Part shown: positions 44,664 to 52,983 of the stretch, piece after piece
Layout: every line of letters starts with the position of its first letter
Position numbering within the stretch: the first letter of the stretch is position 1
NCBI RefSeq assembly: GCF_900108395.1
Contig: NZ_FNXE01000003.1
Span: forward strand, 31,338-95,337
Direction of reading: 5' to 3'
Length of the DNA: 64,000 nucleotides
DNA from: Paenimyroides marinum
GTDB taxonomy: Bacteria; Bacteroidota; Bacteroidia; Flavobacteriales; Flavobacteriaceae
Position numbers and translations under genes: made by a program
The notes under the pieces: generated by a model
What the model was told of the DNA's origin: nothing
The model's database searches: none
What the model saw: the letters and a program-made list of their open reading frames with translations, nothing else

Positions 44664-47330
44664 TTACAAACTAAACCGGTATTTAGCGGTTAATAATAAA
44701 TAACGCGGCATTAAACGGTAACTGGTGCTGCTGTAACCAATGTCGCTTACATAATAAGTAGTAAAGTTTTGTTTGTTTAATAAATTATTTCCTCTTAAGC
44801 CCAGTGTCCATTTGTCGCCTTTTAATTTGTATGATGCTTCCAGATCAAGGAACGCATGGTTGCGCTGGTTCTTATCCAGACTACCAAAATAATAGTATTC
44901 GGTTACTGCCTTTATATCCAGTCGTTCGTCAATTTTATAAAATAAATCTAAAAAGCTGAAACCGTTGGTGTAGCTGTTTTCAAAATCGGGCGAAGTTACT
45001 TTTGAACGTGTCCATTCAGTTCCTAAATGAAAATTAAATGCGGTTTTAAAATTACTGCGCCATTCAAAATTATATCGCTGTGTTCCGTAATTGTTCTTCC
45101 GAAGTCCTGAATTATTGATCTCGTTAAACGATGTAGATACAGAATAACTACTTTCTACTTTTACATTACTCTTTAATTTACGAAAATAGAAATTAGAAAT
45201 AAAATTGATACCATACGTGTCACCGCCTTTGATAAATATGCTCTCAGAAAGTGCACTGTTTTGTTCAATAAGGCTTCTGCTGGATAGCACATTGCTTTGT
45301 TTGCTGTAATTTATGTTTAAAGAGAATCGGTAACGGTTTAAATAATGCCGGATGCTATATCCCAGTTTTGCCATTTGAGAATCGGTCAGTTTAAATGCTC
45401 CTAATCCTTTTGAAAAGCTTCGCGATGAGGTTAGTAAATACGTATCGTTTACATCGATAAACGAGGTGTTTCTAAAATTAACCATATACGATCCGTTGAA
45501 AATATGAGTAGGCTTTACATCCCACATAAAATTGACCGATGGATTTACATAAAATGGATTTTGTTTTTTATTGGAATTCAACGTGGTAAATTGATTCAGC
45601 AATTGATGTGCTTCGGCACGTCCACCAATTTTAAAGGTGTTCCATTTCCACGTATATCCGCTTTTAACATACAAATCGCCCAAAGTAAACGAACTGTCGG
45701 TCTGGAAACCATCGGGACGAAAAGCAACATTATCGTCGAACAGCTGGAAAACGGTATTCATAGATTGATCGTTATACTCGTATCCAACCTGAAATTCAAT
45801 TAAATCATTGTTTTTTTGTCTGAGTTTAAAATCGGCTTCCAATCCGGCAAAAGTTTTTTCGTTTCTAATGTCGTTGTTCATCGCATCGGCATCAAACGAA
45901 AACAAATCGCCCATTAAATAATCGTCGATATTATAAAGCTGTGGAATTTTATTCGAGAAATAACGTGCTTTTAGTAATACTACATTTTTATCTTTCCATT
46001 TATGCGTGTACGTAACTTTTTGGTCAAAAAAAGTATTTTTAGTTTCCAGCCGCTCTAAGGTATTGATGCCGTTAAACGTTAAATTGTTATAATTATTGGT
46101 GTTTCCCTGATTCCAAACCGAGCTTAATTGCAACATCTGCGTTTTTGACACATCGTAGGTTGCCAAAAGGTTTACATAGCCTTTTTTCATGTGGCTTTTA
46201 AACCAGTTGTTTTCGGTATTTTCAAAATAGGTATCGCCTACGCTCGTGGTACTGTAACGATTGTTAAATGCATAGTTTTCGTCAAAACCCAAGAAACCAA
46301 CCACTTTTATCTTTAGCTTTTCTGTTAAGGGAACAATGGTACTTAACGAAACATGTTCGGCGTTATTAATTCGGGTACGGTGATCTTTTAACTGACTTGG
46401 GCGGCTACCATTTAACCCCATAATTTGGCTAAGCTGGCTGCCTTGACCTATAGATTCTACTTCGTAATTGTTATAAAACATACCTTCAAGCGAGCCTACA
46501 TTGTCGGCACCTACATTGTTTAAACCATAAGTAAGGAAGTTTTTGTATTTTTTGCTGAAGTTCATCAAATTGCCCGAAACCTCATAGCGGTTTTCTGAAA
46601 CCAAACCGTAACCTGCAGAAATATCGCCAAACCACAAGTCTTTATATTCGTCATCAATAGTAAGGTTTAAAGCAACTCTGTTTGATTCTTCAACACCTTT
46701 AAGTAGTTTATTGTTAGAATAGTTGCGTAAAACTTGTACTTTGTCCAACGGCTTATTGGGCATATTTTTGGTAAGTATGCTGTAGCCACGGTTAAAGAAA
46801 TCGTCGCCTTCAACCATTACTTTTTCAATCTCGGTATCTTCAAACTTAATTTTACCATCTTTTTCAACAGTAATACCCGGAATGTTTTTTAACAAATCTT
46901 CTACCACCACTTCACGTCCGGTACTGAATGCTTTGGCATCGTACACGAGTGTGTCACCCCGCAACTGAATGGGATTGTCTATTTCAATAACCAGATCTTC
47001 TAACTCTTCCACGCTTTCTTCTAACGTAAAGGTTAAGTTGTACTCTTTTTTATCTTTAGTAATTGTCAGTGGCTGTTGTTGCTTTACAAAGCCCATTTTA
47101 TTTACTTCAACGCTGAAACTGCCTTCGCTTTCGGTTTGTATGCTAAAAATTCCCTGTGTATTGGTAAAACCAAACTGCAAAATATTGTCGTTACTGTCTT
47201 TTATCAACACTGAGGCGTTGGGTATAGGCTCTTTTGTTAATGAAAGCACTGTGCCTTTACAAAAGGTTTGTGCCTGTAAAGAAATAGTTGTAAATAAAGC
47301 TATTAAAAATACAATGAGTGTTTTTGGCAT
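44664..47330 (-). CDS. TonB-dependent receptor with carboxypeptidase-like domain
   Basis: An 888-residue outer-membrane protein. It has a signal peptide (to about 20, ISLQAQ), a CarboxypepD_reg-like domain (about 22-110), a TonB-box-like acidic linker and a plug region (KNIPGITVEKDGKIKFEDTEIEK, about 150-172). A large beta-barrel follows, ending in an aromatic-rich strand (LTAKYRFSL). It is the last gene of the peptide/GLPGLI operon, 18 nt after the last GLPGLI gene. No SusD partner is present. It could import or export-gate a peptide or other ligand. The ligand is unknown. Confidence 0.85.
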   Translation of the reverse strand: MPKTLIVFLIALFTTISLQAQTFCKGTVLSLTKEPIPNASVLIKDSNDNILQFGFTNTQGIFSIQTESEGSFSVEVNKMGFVKQQQPLTITKDKKEYNLTFTLEESVEELEDLVIEIDNPIQLRGDTLVYDAKAFSTGREVVVEDLLKNIPGITVEKDGKIKFEDTEIEKVMVEGDDFFNRGYSILTKNMPNKPLDKVQVLRNYSNNKLLKGVEESNRVALNLTIDDEYKDLWFGDISAGYGLVSENRYEVSGNLMNFSKKYKNFLTYGLNNVGADNVGSLEGMFYNNYEVESIGQGSQLSQIMGLNGSRPSQLKDHRTRINNAEHVSLSTIVPLTEKLKIKVVGFLGFDENYAFNNRYSTTSVGDTYFENTENNWFKSHMKKGYVNLLATYDVSKTQMLQLSSVWNQGNTNNYNNLTFNGINTLERLETKNTFFDQKVTYTHKWKDKNVVLLKARYFSNKIPQLYNIDDYLMGDLFSFDADAMNNDIRNEKTFAGLEADFKLRQKNNDLIEFQVGYEYNDQSMNTVFQLFDDNVAFRPDGFQTDSSFTLGDLYVKSGYTWKWNTFKIGGRAEAHQLLNQFTTLNSNKKQNPFYVNPSVNFMWDVKPTHIFNGSYMVNFRNTSFIDVNDTYLLTSSRSFSKGLGAFKLTDSQMAKLGYSIRHYLNRYRFSLNINYSKQSNVLSSRSLIEQNSALSESIFIKGGDTYGINFISNFYFRKLKSNVKVESSYSVSTSFNEINNSGLRKNNYGTQRYNFEWRSNFKTAFNFHLGTEWTRSKVTSPDFENSYTNGFSFLDLFYKIDERLDIKAVTEYYYFGSLDKNQRNHAFLDLEASYKLKGDKWTLGLRGNNLLNKQNFTTYYVSDIGYSSTSYRLMPRYLLLTAKYRFSL

Positions 47331-47348
47331 TTTTATATTTTATAGTAG

Positions 47349-48128
47349 TTATTTATTAGGGTTTTCTTCCCATTCATAAATTCTTTCTAAACCAAACCTT
47401 CCTAAAGTTTTAACAGTAGTTGTGGTACCTCGATTATTATTACTGTATTCTGCCAGCATAGCATTAAGTGCTTCTTCTTCTTTTTCAAAGTACTGTTTTA
47501 AATTAATTCTTGATAGATTTTTTGAAGGAAAAGGAATTTCTTCATTTAATTTTTCTACTTTTTCTAATAAATAAACTTCGCTTTTATCGGTATCTGTAGC
47601 TTCTACAATAAGTCCCGGTAGCCCATACCATTTCCACGGTCCTGCATTTATAGGAATATCGGGTGTAAACCACGCTTCAAAGTTATTCCCTCTAAAAGTA
47701 GTTGTGGCTTTGTAGCATGTATAATCTTTAATTTTTTTGGTTTCGGTTGTTATTTTCCACGTATAATTTAATTCATCGGTAACTAAAAAACTTTTTCTGT
47801 TAATATCTTTAATCATTTCTATTTTATTGGTTGCAGGATCTACCTTCATATACTCATCGGGAAATTTACTATAATCCGTAGAACCACTAAACCCTTTCAT
47901 TACGGTAGCTCCATTTTCATCAACATACGTTGTGTCTTTTACAATTTTTAACTGAGTAGTAGATGCCATAATGGTTTGCATTACCGTTGGTTGGTTTTCT
48001 TTTACATACAAAACAGCATCTCTTTTATGATTACCTTCAAATCTTTTATAAGTAATTTTATAATCGTTTGTTTGTGCAAGCATTATTTGGTAACAAAATA
48101 GCAAAGCAAGTAACTGTAAATTTTTCAT
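47349..48128 (-). CDS. GLPGLI family secreted protein (copy 5)
   Basis: A 259-residue exported protein with a signal peptide ending IMLAQ (about 19). Family core: YTCYKATTTFRGNNFEAWF (about 135-153), then PINAGPWKWYGLPGLIVEA (about 158-176), with the C-terminus ERIYEWEE. Its first 50 residues are nearly identical to those of 48166-48963 and the flanking non-coding sequence is also shared, so the two arose by recent tandem duplication. GLPGLI proteins have no assigned function that I know of. Operon context links them to the small peptides and the TonB receptor. Confidence 0.88.
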   Translation of the reverse strand: MKNLQLLALLFCYQIMLAQTNDYKITYKRFEGNHKRDAVLYVKENQPTVMQTIMASTTQLKIVKDTTYVDENGATVMKGFSGSTDYSKFPDEYMKVDPATNKIEMIKDINRKSFLVTDELNYTWKITTETKKIKDYTCYKATTTFRGNNFEAWFTPDIPINAGPWKWYGLPGLIVEATDTDKSEVYLLEKVEKLNEEIPFPSKNLSRINLKQYFEKEEEALNAMLAEYSNNNRGTTTTVKTLGRFGLERIYEWEENPNK

Positions 48129-48165
48129 GAATCAGCGTTTTGTGTTAAAAACTAAATATACTGAA

Positions 48166-48963
48166 TTATTTATTTTTTTCTTCCCATTCGTAGATGAGTT
48201 CTAATCCACCTCGTTTATAATTTGAGGTTACGGTAGTGTTTCTATTCAAACTACCTGCTAAAGGATTTCCGTAAAAATCATCTTTTTCAATAACAAAATC
48301 TTTTAAAGAAACTGTTTTTAATTTTTCAGTAGGAAAAGGAATTTCTTCTGTTAGTTTTTCAATTTTCTCTAAAAGATAAATTTCTTTTTTTTCTAAATCA
48401 GACACCTCGACAATTAAACCTGGTAAACCGTACCATTTCCACGGCCCTACATTTATTGGAATTTCGGGGGTAAACCAAGCTTCAAAAGTATTGCCTCTAA
48501 AAGTGGTGGTTGCCTTATAACAGGTGTAATTTTGAACTTGTTTTGTTTCAGTGGTTATTTGCCAAGTATATTTTAAGTTATCATCAATAACTATAAAACC
48601 ACGTTTTGTACCCATAAAATCTATGGCTGTATTTATGTTGTTTTGCTGATCGACCTTTATATACGTATCCGGAAAATTACTGTAACTAAATTCTTTTAGA
48701 TCGAGATACTTTTTAATTACTTCGCTTGAAACAGCATTTGGACTTGGTTCTTTTTTTATTGTTTCTCTTTTTTCTAATTCAACGGTTGAAGCCATTGAGT
48801 TATGCATCACTGTAGGCTGGTTTTCTTTTACATATAAAATAGCATCGCGTTGTAGTTTTTGACCATACGAAAGAAATCTTTTATACGTAATTTTATAATC
48901 GTTTGTTTGTGCAAGCATTATTTGGCAACAAAATAACAAAGCAAGTAGCTGTAAATTTTTCAT
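48166..48963 (-). CDS. GLPGLI family secreted protein (copy 4)
   Basis: A 265-residue exported protein, tandem duplicate of copy 5. The signal peptide is MKNLQLLALLFCCQIMLAQ (copy 5 has Tyr for the second Cys). YTCYKATTTFRGNTFEAWF and PINVGPWKWYGLPGLIVEV form the core, and the end is LELIYEWEEKNK. The middle region (about 30-110) has diverged by insertions. The 5' non-coding sequence (48956-49000) closely matches that of copy 5 (48121-48165). Confidence 0.88.
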   Translation of the reverse strand: MKNLQLLALLFCCQIMLAQTNDYKITYKRFLSYGQKLQRDAILYVKENQPTVMHNSMASTVELEKRETIKKEPSPNAVSSEVIKKYLDLKEFSYSNFPDTYIKVDQQNNINTAIDFMGTKRGFIVIDDNLKYTWQITTETKQVQNYTCYKATTTFRGNTFEAWFTPEIPINVGPWKWYGLPGLIVEVSDLEKKEIYLLEKIEKLTEEIPFPTEKLKTVSLKDFVIEKDDFYGNPLAGSLNRNTTVTSNYKRGGLELIYEWEEKNK

Positions 48964-49000
48964 GAATTAGCGTTTTGTGTTAAAAACTAAATATACTGAA

Positions 49001-49801
49001 TTATTTTTTATCTTTTTCCCATTCGTAGATAAGTTCCACTCCATAACGTTTTTTTACTTTTCGTTGATAGGTACCATTCGTATCGCGATCGGTATGTAAT
49101 GGTCTGTCTAAAATTTCATCGCGCATTTCAATGAATTTCTGCAAGGTAACTTTCTCTGAAATTGGATCCGTAACCAGTTCGGTAAGCTCTTTATTAAGTT
49201 TATCGTTTTGTTTAAATTCTATTTTAGACGCACTGTAATTAGTACGCTTGTTAAAATCGTTTGCCTGTACAATTAGTCCGGGTAAGCCGTGCAATTTCCA
49301 CGGACCGTATGGATACGGAATTGATGGTGCGTACCAAACTTCCCAATCTATTCCCCGAAAGCGGGTAGTGGCTTTAAAACATTCTATATCATTAATAATT
49401 TTCTTTTCATTGGTCAATTTCCAGTTCTGACTTACCTTATCAGTAATATACACGTAATAGTCTTTTACAACCGGCTCTATATAATTTATGGTTTTTTCGG
49501 CTCGGTTTAATTTATAGAACTTATTGTATTTTACTTCAGGAATATACCGGAATGATTTGGTATTACTGCCTTGGTTCTTTTCATCTTGTTCTTTTTGCCA
49601 CTTTTCATTTTCCTGAATATCTTGTTTATATTGGGTAAGCAGATCATCTTCATAAAGAGCCGTTTGTTCATTGGCATATAGAAAGGCTTTGCGTTCTACT
49701 CTTTTGAAATTATCAAAAAGTTGATCGTAAACAACATACAAATCGGTATTTTGAGCCCGTGTGCTTGTACTTACCAACAATAAAAAAAGAATTCTAAACA
49801 T
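49001..49801 (-). CDS. GLPGLI family secreted protein (copy 3)
   Basis: A 266-residue exported protein with a signal peptide ending STRAQ (about 17). A long charged insertion lies at about 50-85. Core motifs: IECFKATTRFRGIDWEVWY and PYPYGPWKLHGLPGLIVQA. C-terminus ELIYEWEKDKK. It is the most divergent of the five, with KLHGLPGLI where the others have a Tyr before the motif. It lies 37 nt upstream of copy 4. Confidence 0.86.
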   Translation of the reverse strand: MFRILFLLLVSTSTRAQNTDLYVVYDQLFDNFKRVERKAFLYANEQTALYEDDLLTQYKQDIQENEKWQKEQDEKNQGSNTKSFRYIPEVKYNKFYKLNRAEKTINYIEPVVKDYYVYITDKVSQNWKLTNEKKIINDIECFKATTRFRGIDWEVWYAPSIPYPYGPWKLHGLPGLIVQANDFNKRTNYSASKIEFKQNDKLNKELTELVTDPISEKVTLQKFIEMRDEILDRPLHTDRDTNGTYQRKVKKRYGVELIYEWEKDKK

Positions 49802-49857
49802 ATTTTTAAATTATTTTACTTAATTACTGTGTTTTTTGTAAACAAATCTTACTTGTT

Positions 49858-50598
49858 TTATTCTTCCCATTCGTAAATAAGTTCTATACCATTTCTTTTA
49901 TAAGGTTTTATCTCTTCATTATAATTTCTAGAAGCAATTCCATCTTTTCCTTCCATGATTTCGGATTCATCTTTATCAAATTCTTGTAAAGTGACTCTTT
50001 TATAATCTTTTACATTTACAACAGGAATGTCTACTTTATTTTTAGTTTCTGTTCTTTCGAGTTTAAACCAAAACTCATTATTATTTTCTTTTGCAAGGAC
50101 AATCAGCCCTGGTAAGCCATAAAATTTCCAAGGTCCATAATACATTGGAATCTCGGTAGTGTACCACACCTCCCATTCTCTTCCTCTAAATTGAGTAGTG
50201 GCTTTTTGGCACTTTAAACCTTCAATTTCTTTCTCTATTTTATCAAGTTTCCAGTTGATTTCTAATGTTTCATCATCGACAAGATACATTGTTTTTAACA
50301 AACCCTGTGTAAATTTCAATTTATTTTCTCTTTTGTAGAAAAATCTGTCAGCAACTGTTGTTCTAGCGGTTATTACTGCAACAACATCCTCTTTTATTTT
50401 TTTATCTTCTGTCTTTTGAGTTTTTTTTGTAGTAGATAAAAGATCAATATATACAGCCTGATCAATATTTTTATCATATAATAATACACCTTCTCTAATC
50501 TCTCCTTTTACAAAATAACTATAATGAAATATATTTTGTGAATAAGTAATCAAGCATAAAAGAAAAAAGAAAACTATTATGTATTTATTTTTTTTCAT
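49858..50598 (-). CDS. GLPGLI family secreted protein (copy 2)
   Basis: A 246-residue exported protein with a signal peptide ending ITYSQ (about 21). The N-terminal region IFHYSYFVKGEIREGVLLYDK matches copy 1 closely (FYYEWYVKGNVRDGVLIYDK). Core: LKCQKATTQFRGREWEVWY and PMYYGPWKFYGLPGLIVLA. It ends ELIYEWEE. It follows the 96-residue peptide gene across a perfect 13-bp hairpin (50613-50641), unlike copy 1, which overlaps its peptide gene. Confidence 0.88.
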   Translation of the reverse strand: MKKNKYIIVFFFLLCLITYSQNIFHYSYFVKGEIREGVLLYDKNIDQAVYIDLLSTTKKTQKTEDKKIKEDVVAVITARTTVADRFFYKRENKLKFTQGLLKTMYLVDDETLEINWKLDKIEKEIEGLKCQKATTQFRGREWEVWYTTEIPMYYGPWKFYGLPGLIVLAKENNNEFWFKLERTETKNKVDIPVVNVKDYKRVTLQEFDKDESEIMEGKDGIASRNYNEEIKPYKRNGIELIYEWEE

Positions 50599-50612
50599 AT
50601 TTTATTATAAAT

Positions 50613-50641
50613 TTATAAGGCTGTCATAGACAGCCTTATAA
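50613..50641 (-). terminator. Perfect hairpin between peptide gene and GLPGLI copy 2
   Basis: Two perfect 13-bp arms (50613-50625 and 50629-50641) are separated by ATA, 6 nt past the stop of the 96-residue peptide gene. It could act as an attenuator giving more peptide than downstream mRNA, or protect the 3' end. Confidence 0.55.
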
Positions 50642-50647
50642 TTAATA

Positions 50648-50938
50648 CTATCCCCATATTAAAACTACATCTGTTTCAGAATCAAATGTATACCCTCTTT
50701 CACGAAGATCATTCATGTAAAAATCCATAAACTCACCACAGCCAATAAGAGAAGTGTTGCCTCCATCACCATATCTTGTTCCTGTTGAACCATCTGGATT
50801 TGTCACCGTTACTTGTATTGTACAAGGTTTTTCACTGTTAATAATTTCTTGTATATCTAAAGCAACCACCTCATTAGCAGCAAAACTACTTCCTGCAAAA
50901 GCTACGCAAGCTAATGTACTTAAAAGTAATTTTGGCAT
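50648..50938 (-). CDS. Small secreted two-cysteine peptide (copy 2)
   Basis: A 96-residue precursor. The signal peptide (LACVAFAGSSFA, cleavage near residue 20) leaves a mature part of about 76 residues. It contains KPCTIQV, NPDGS, RYGDGGN, IGCGEF, NDLRERGYTF and C-terminal VVLIWG. The two mature Cys align with those of the 106-residue peptide, suggesting a disulfide. Because a normal Sec signal is present and no maturase is adjacent, it looks like an exported small protein, not a classical leader-type RiPP. Codons 3' of the Trp-Gly keep ATGGGGATA, a remnant of the overlap seen in copy 1. Function unknown. Confidence 0.75.
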   Translation of the reverse strand: MPKLLLSTLACVAFAGSSFAANEVVALDIQEIINSEKPCTIQVTVTNPDGSTGTRYGDGGNTSLIGCGEFMDFYMNDLRERGYTFDSETDVVLIWG

Positions 50939-50948
50939 TTAGAAATTT

Positions 50949-51707
50949 TTATTTGGTTTCTTCTTCCCATTCGTAGATTAGTTCTATGCCATTTCTTTTT
51001 TTTTGATAATCTACTTTTTCAAAATTGTCAATCGCATTTCCATAAATAATCTCATTTTCCATTGCATCATACTCTTTTAAAGATGCTTCTTTAAAGTTTT
51101 TTTTATCTAAAACAGGTGTTTTTAAACTTGGATCAGTTTTTATTTTTTTTAATTGAAACCAAAATTCATTGGAACTTTCATAAGCAGCAACAATTAAACC
51201 CGGTAAACCATAAAATTTCCAAGGACCATAATACATTGGTATTGAAGTAGTATACCATACTTCCCAAATTCGACCTCGAAAATTAATAGTGGCTTTTTTA
51301 CAATTAAAACCATCTATTTCTTTAACATCGTTCTCTAACTTCCATTTTAAATTTAAAGTAGTATCATTTACTACAAAAGGCGTTTTTAATAAGTCGGTTT
51401 TATAGCTTATTTTGTTTTCTTTTTTATAAAAATATCTGTCAGAACTTGATATACCAGCCGAAACGAATGTTGCGTTTTCGTCTTTGTCAAGTTTTAGACT
51501 ATCAATTGATTTGTTATCTACTTTTCTTGAAGTAGATAGATAATCAATATAAACAGCCTCATTCAAATCTTTATCATAAATAAGTACACCGTCTCTAACG
51601 TTACCTTTCACATACCATTCGTAATAAAATGCATTCTGAGAAAAAATAGATTCACACAAAAAAAGAGAAAATAATATAAAAAGTAAATATCTATTTTTTA
51701 TCCCCAT
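50949..51707 (-). CDS. GLPGLI family secreted protein (copy 1)
   Basis: A 252-residue exported protein with a signal peptide ending SIFSQ (about 24). Core: FNCKKATINFRGRIWEVWY and PMYYGPWKFYGLPGLIVAA. C-terminus ELIYEWEEETK. Its ATG lies inside the last codons of the 106-residue peptide gene (10-nt overlap, different frame), which indicates translational coupling between a peptide and a GLPGLI partner. It is followed 10 nt later by the second peptide gene. Confidence 0.88.
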   Translation of the reverse strand: MGIKNRYLLFILFSLFLCESIFSQNAFYYEWYVKGNVRDGVLIYDKDLNEAVYIDYLSTSRKVDNKSIDSLKLDKDENATFVSAGISSSDRYFYKKENKISYKTDLLKTPFVVNDTTLNLKWKLENDVKEIDGFNCKKATINFRGRIWEVWYTTSIPMYYGPWKFYGLPGLIVAAYESSNEFWFQLKKIKTDPSLKTPVLDKKNFKEASLKEYDAMENEIIYGNAIDNFEKVDYQKKRNGIELIYEWEEETK

Positions 51708-52018
51708 ATAACCTTGATGTTCTCTTCTTCAAATGTAAATCCTTTTTCTCTTAAATCTTTCACAAAACCGTCTTTATATTTACCACAATCATCATAACTC
51801 AATGAACCACCATCGCCAGATTTCCAATCGCTTTTGCCATCTGGACCTGTAGCCCAAACATAAACCTTACAAGGATTGCCTCCACTTTCTGTAATTTCTG
51901 AGTTGTTATTACTCATTTCTGCTAAAAAATCTTGTTTTTCAAAAACAATCTCATTCGAAGCAAAACCGCTTCCTGCAAAAGCTACGCAAGCTAATGCACT
52001 AAATACTAATTTACGCAT
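51698..52018 (-). CDS. Small secreted two-cysteine peptide (copy 1)
   Basis: A 106-residue precursor. The signal peptide has LACVAFAGSGFA (cleavage near 20). The mature part has NPCKVYV, GPDGKS, SGDGGS, DDCGKY, KDLREKGFTF and ends IKVIWG. It is collinear with the peptide at 50648-50938: PC, PDG, GDGG, CG, DLRE-K/R-G-F/Y-TF and final IWG are shared. The two mature Cys are conserved. The family is not recognised. Its 3' end overlaps GLPGLI copy 1. Expression probably starts upstream at the lipoprotein gene. Confidence 0.75.
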   Translation of the reverse strand: MRKLVFSALACVAFAGSGFASNEIVFEKQDFLAEMSNNNSEITESGGNPCKVYVWATGPDGKSDWKSGDGGSLSYDDCGKYKDGFVKDLREKGFTFEEENIKVIWG

Positions 52019-52030
52019 AATTTTTTAAAT

Positions 52031-52213
52031 TTAGTTGCCCCATTTAATAATAAAAATAAGGACTTGGGCTGGGTTAATTGCGTCCTTTTTTTCTACATCA
52101 GTTAAAGTCGTTGAATAGAAATAAGACTTTGGCTGGCAGTTTTTCTTTGGGTACAGCAACCGTTCCCGCAACAGTAATTCAATATTCGCGACTATCTGCC
52201 TACTGTGTATCAA
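52031..52213 (-). CDS. Possible 60-residue frame ending IIKWGN
   Basis: A short frame with a TTG start overlapping the lipoprotein stop, reading into a C-terminus (VLIFIIKWGN) that faintly recalls the IWG ends of the two peptides. It has no signal peptide and no conserved Cys-x-GDGG core. It may be chance or a degenerate peptide tail. It is reported because the 195-bp gap otherwise has no gene. Confidence 0.2.
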   Translation of the reverse strand: MIHSRQIVANIELLLRERLLYPKKNCQPKSYFYSTTLTDVEKKDAINPAQVLIFIIKWGN

Positions 52214-52815
52214 TCCTCTTTTTCAATAACTTTTATAATTAGTACGTTTAAAACCGCATTTGCACGGCTTATGGTGTAACCTTGTACATAGGTTACAATG
52301 TTTCTGGTGTTCCATTCATCATCATCGCCACCTTCTGTAATTTGTTGGTTTCTAAAGCTAATGATATCTGCTAACATTGCTTTTTCTGCTGTTGTAAGCA
52401 ATACGTTACTTTTTATGGTTTGGTTTAAAGTGGTTAATGCCGTTTGCGTATTGGTATTTATAACCGAGCTTACATAATTTTTTACATCGGTGCGTATGTT
52501 TAAATTTGTCAATACAGCATCAGCATCGGTCAATACGGCTTCAATATCGGCAGCTAATGGCGTGCTATAGTTTTCATCAACCAAATTAAAAAAAGTTTCA
52601 TCCTGTAATGCTTCAGCTTCAATCTGGTTGATTAAATCCTGAAGCGACTGTTTATTATGAGCTTTATGTGTTTTACTTTCAAAAGTTTTAAAAAGCTGAT
52701 CAATAACCAATACAGAATTACTCTCTTCTGTTTTTTCATTATAAGAAACATCATCTACAGTACAGGAACAGAATAAGAAGATGCAGGGCAAAAAATAGGT
52801 AAGAGCGTTTTTCAT
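52210..52815 (-). CDS. Hypothetical lipoprotein heading the peptide/GLPGLI operon
   Basis: A 201-residue lipoprotein. The signal peptide has lipobox FCSC (Cys about 18). The mature part is helical and polar (ESKTHKAHNKQSLQDLINQ, then ADIEAVLTDADAVLTNLNIR), with many Asn/Thr and a C-terminal hydrophobic strand IVTYVQGYTISRANAVLNVL. No known family. It is divergent from the TPR-AraC regulator across a 20-bp palindrome (52880-52899), and is the first gene of the minus-strand operon by position. Confidence 0.7.
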   Translation of the reverse strand: MKNALTYFLPCIFLFCSCTVDDVSYNEKTEESNSVLVIDQLFKTFESKTHKAHNKQSLQDLINQIEAEALQDETFFNLVDENYSTPLAADIEAVLTDADAVLTNLNIRTDVKNYVSSVINTNTQTALTTLNQTIKSNVLLTTAEKAMLADIISFRNQQITEGGDDDEWNTRNIVTYVQGYTISRANAVLNVLIIKVIEKED

Positions 52816-52879
52816 TTTTTATTTGCTTTTAGTTATTCCGAAGGTATGTACGTTTGTTTTTTAACGCAAATAGTTGTTG

Positions 52880-52899
52880 TGCAAATTCATGAATTTGCA
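52880..52899. promoter_or_regulatory. Perfect 20-bp palindrome, candidate operator
   Basis: TGCAAATTCATGAATTTGCA is its own reverse complement. It lies in the divergent gap between the lipoprotein (ATG at 52815) and the TPR-AraC regulator (ATG at 52984), 50-69 nt upstream of the regulator's -7 elements. It could bind the AraC-type regulator itself or another dimeric factor. Confidence 0.65.
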
Positions 52900-52948
52900 G
52901 TTTAAAAAAATGTTTAAAATGCTGATTTACAACAAATAAAAATTTAAA

Positions 52949-52966
52949 TATTTTTGTGTAAATTTG
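52949..52966 (+). promoter_or_regulatory. Two overlapping -7 elements for the TPR-AraC gene
   Basis: TATTTTTG (52949-52956) and TAAATTTG (52959-52966) both fit TAnnTTTG. They lie 27 and 17 nt before the ATG at 52984. Confidence 0.5.
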
Positions 52967-52983
52967 TAGAAAAACACTATAAA

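Noticed and set aside
47349..51707. Repeated genes as a CRISPR or short-repeat array
   Set aside because: The repeats are whole duplicated genes with diverged middles, not short regular repeats with spacers.
50648..52018. Peptides as classical RiPPs
   Set aside because: They carry ordinary Sec signal peptides, and no ATP-grasp, radical SAM, LanM-like or peptidase-transporter gene is nearby.
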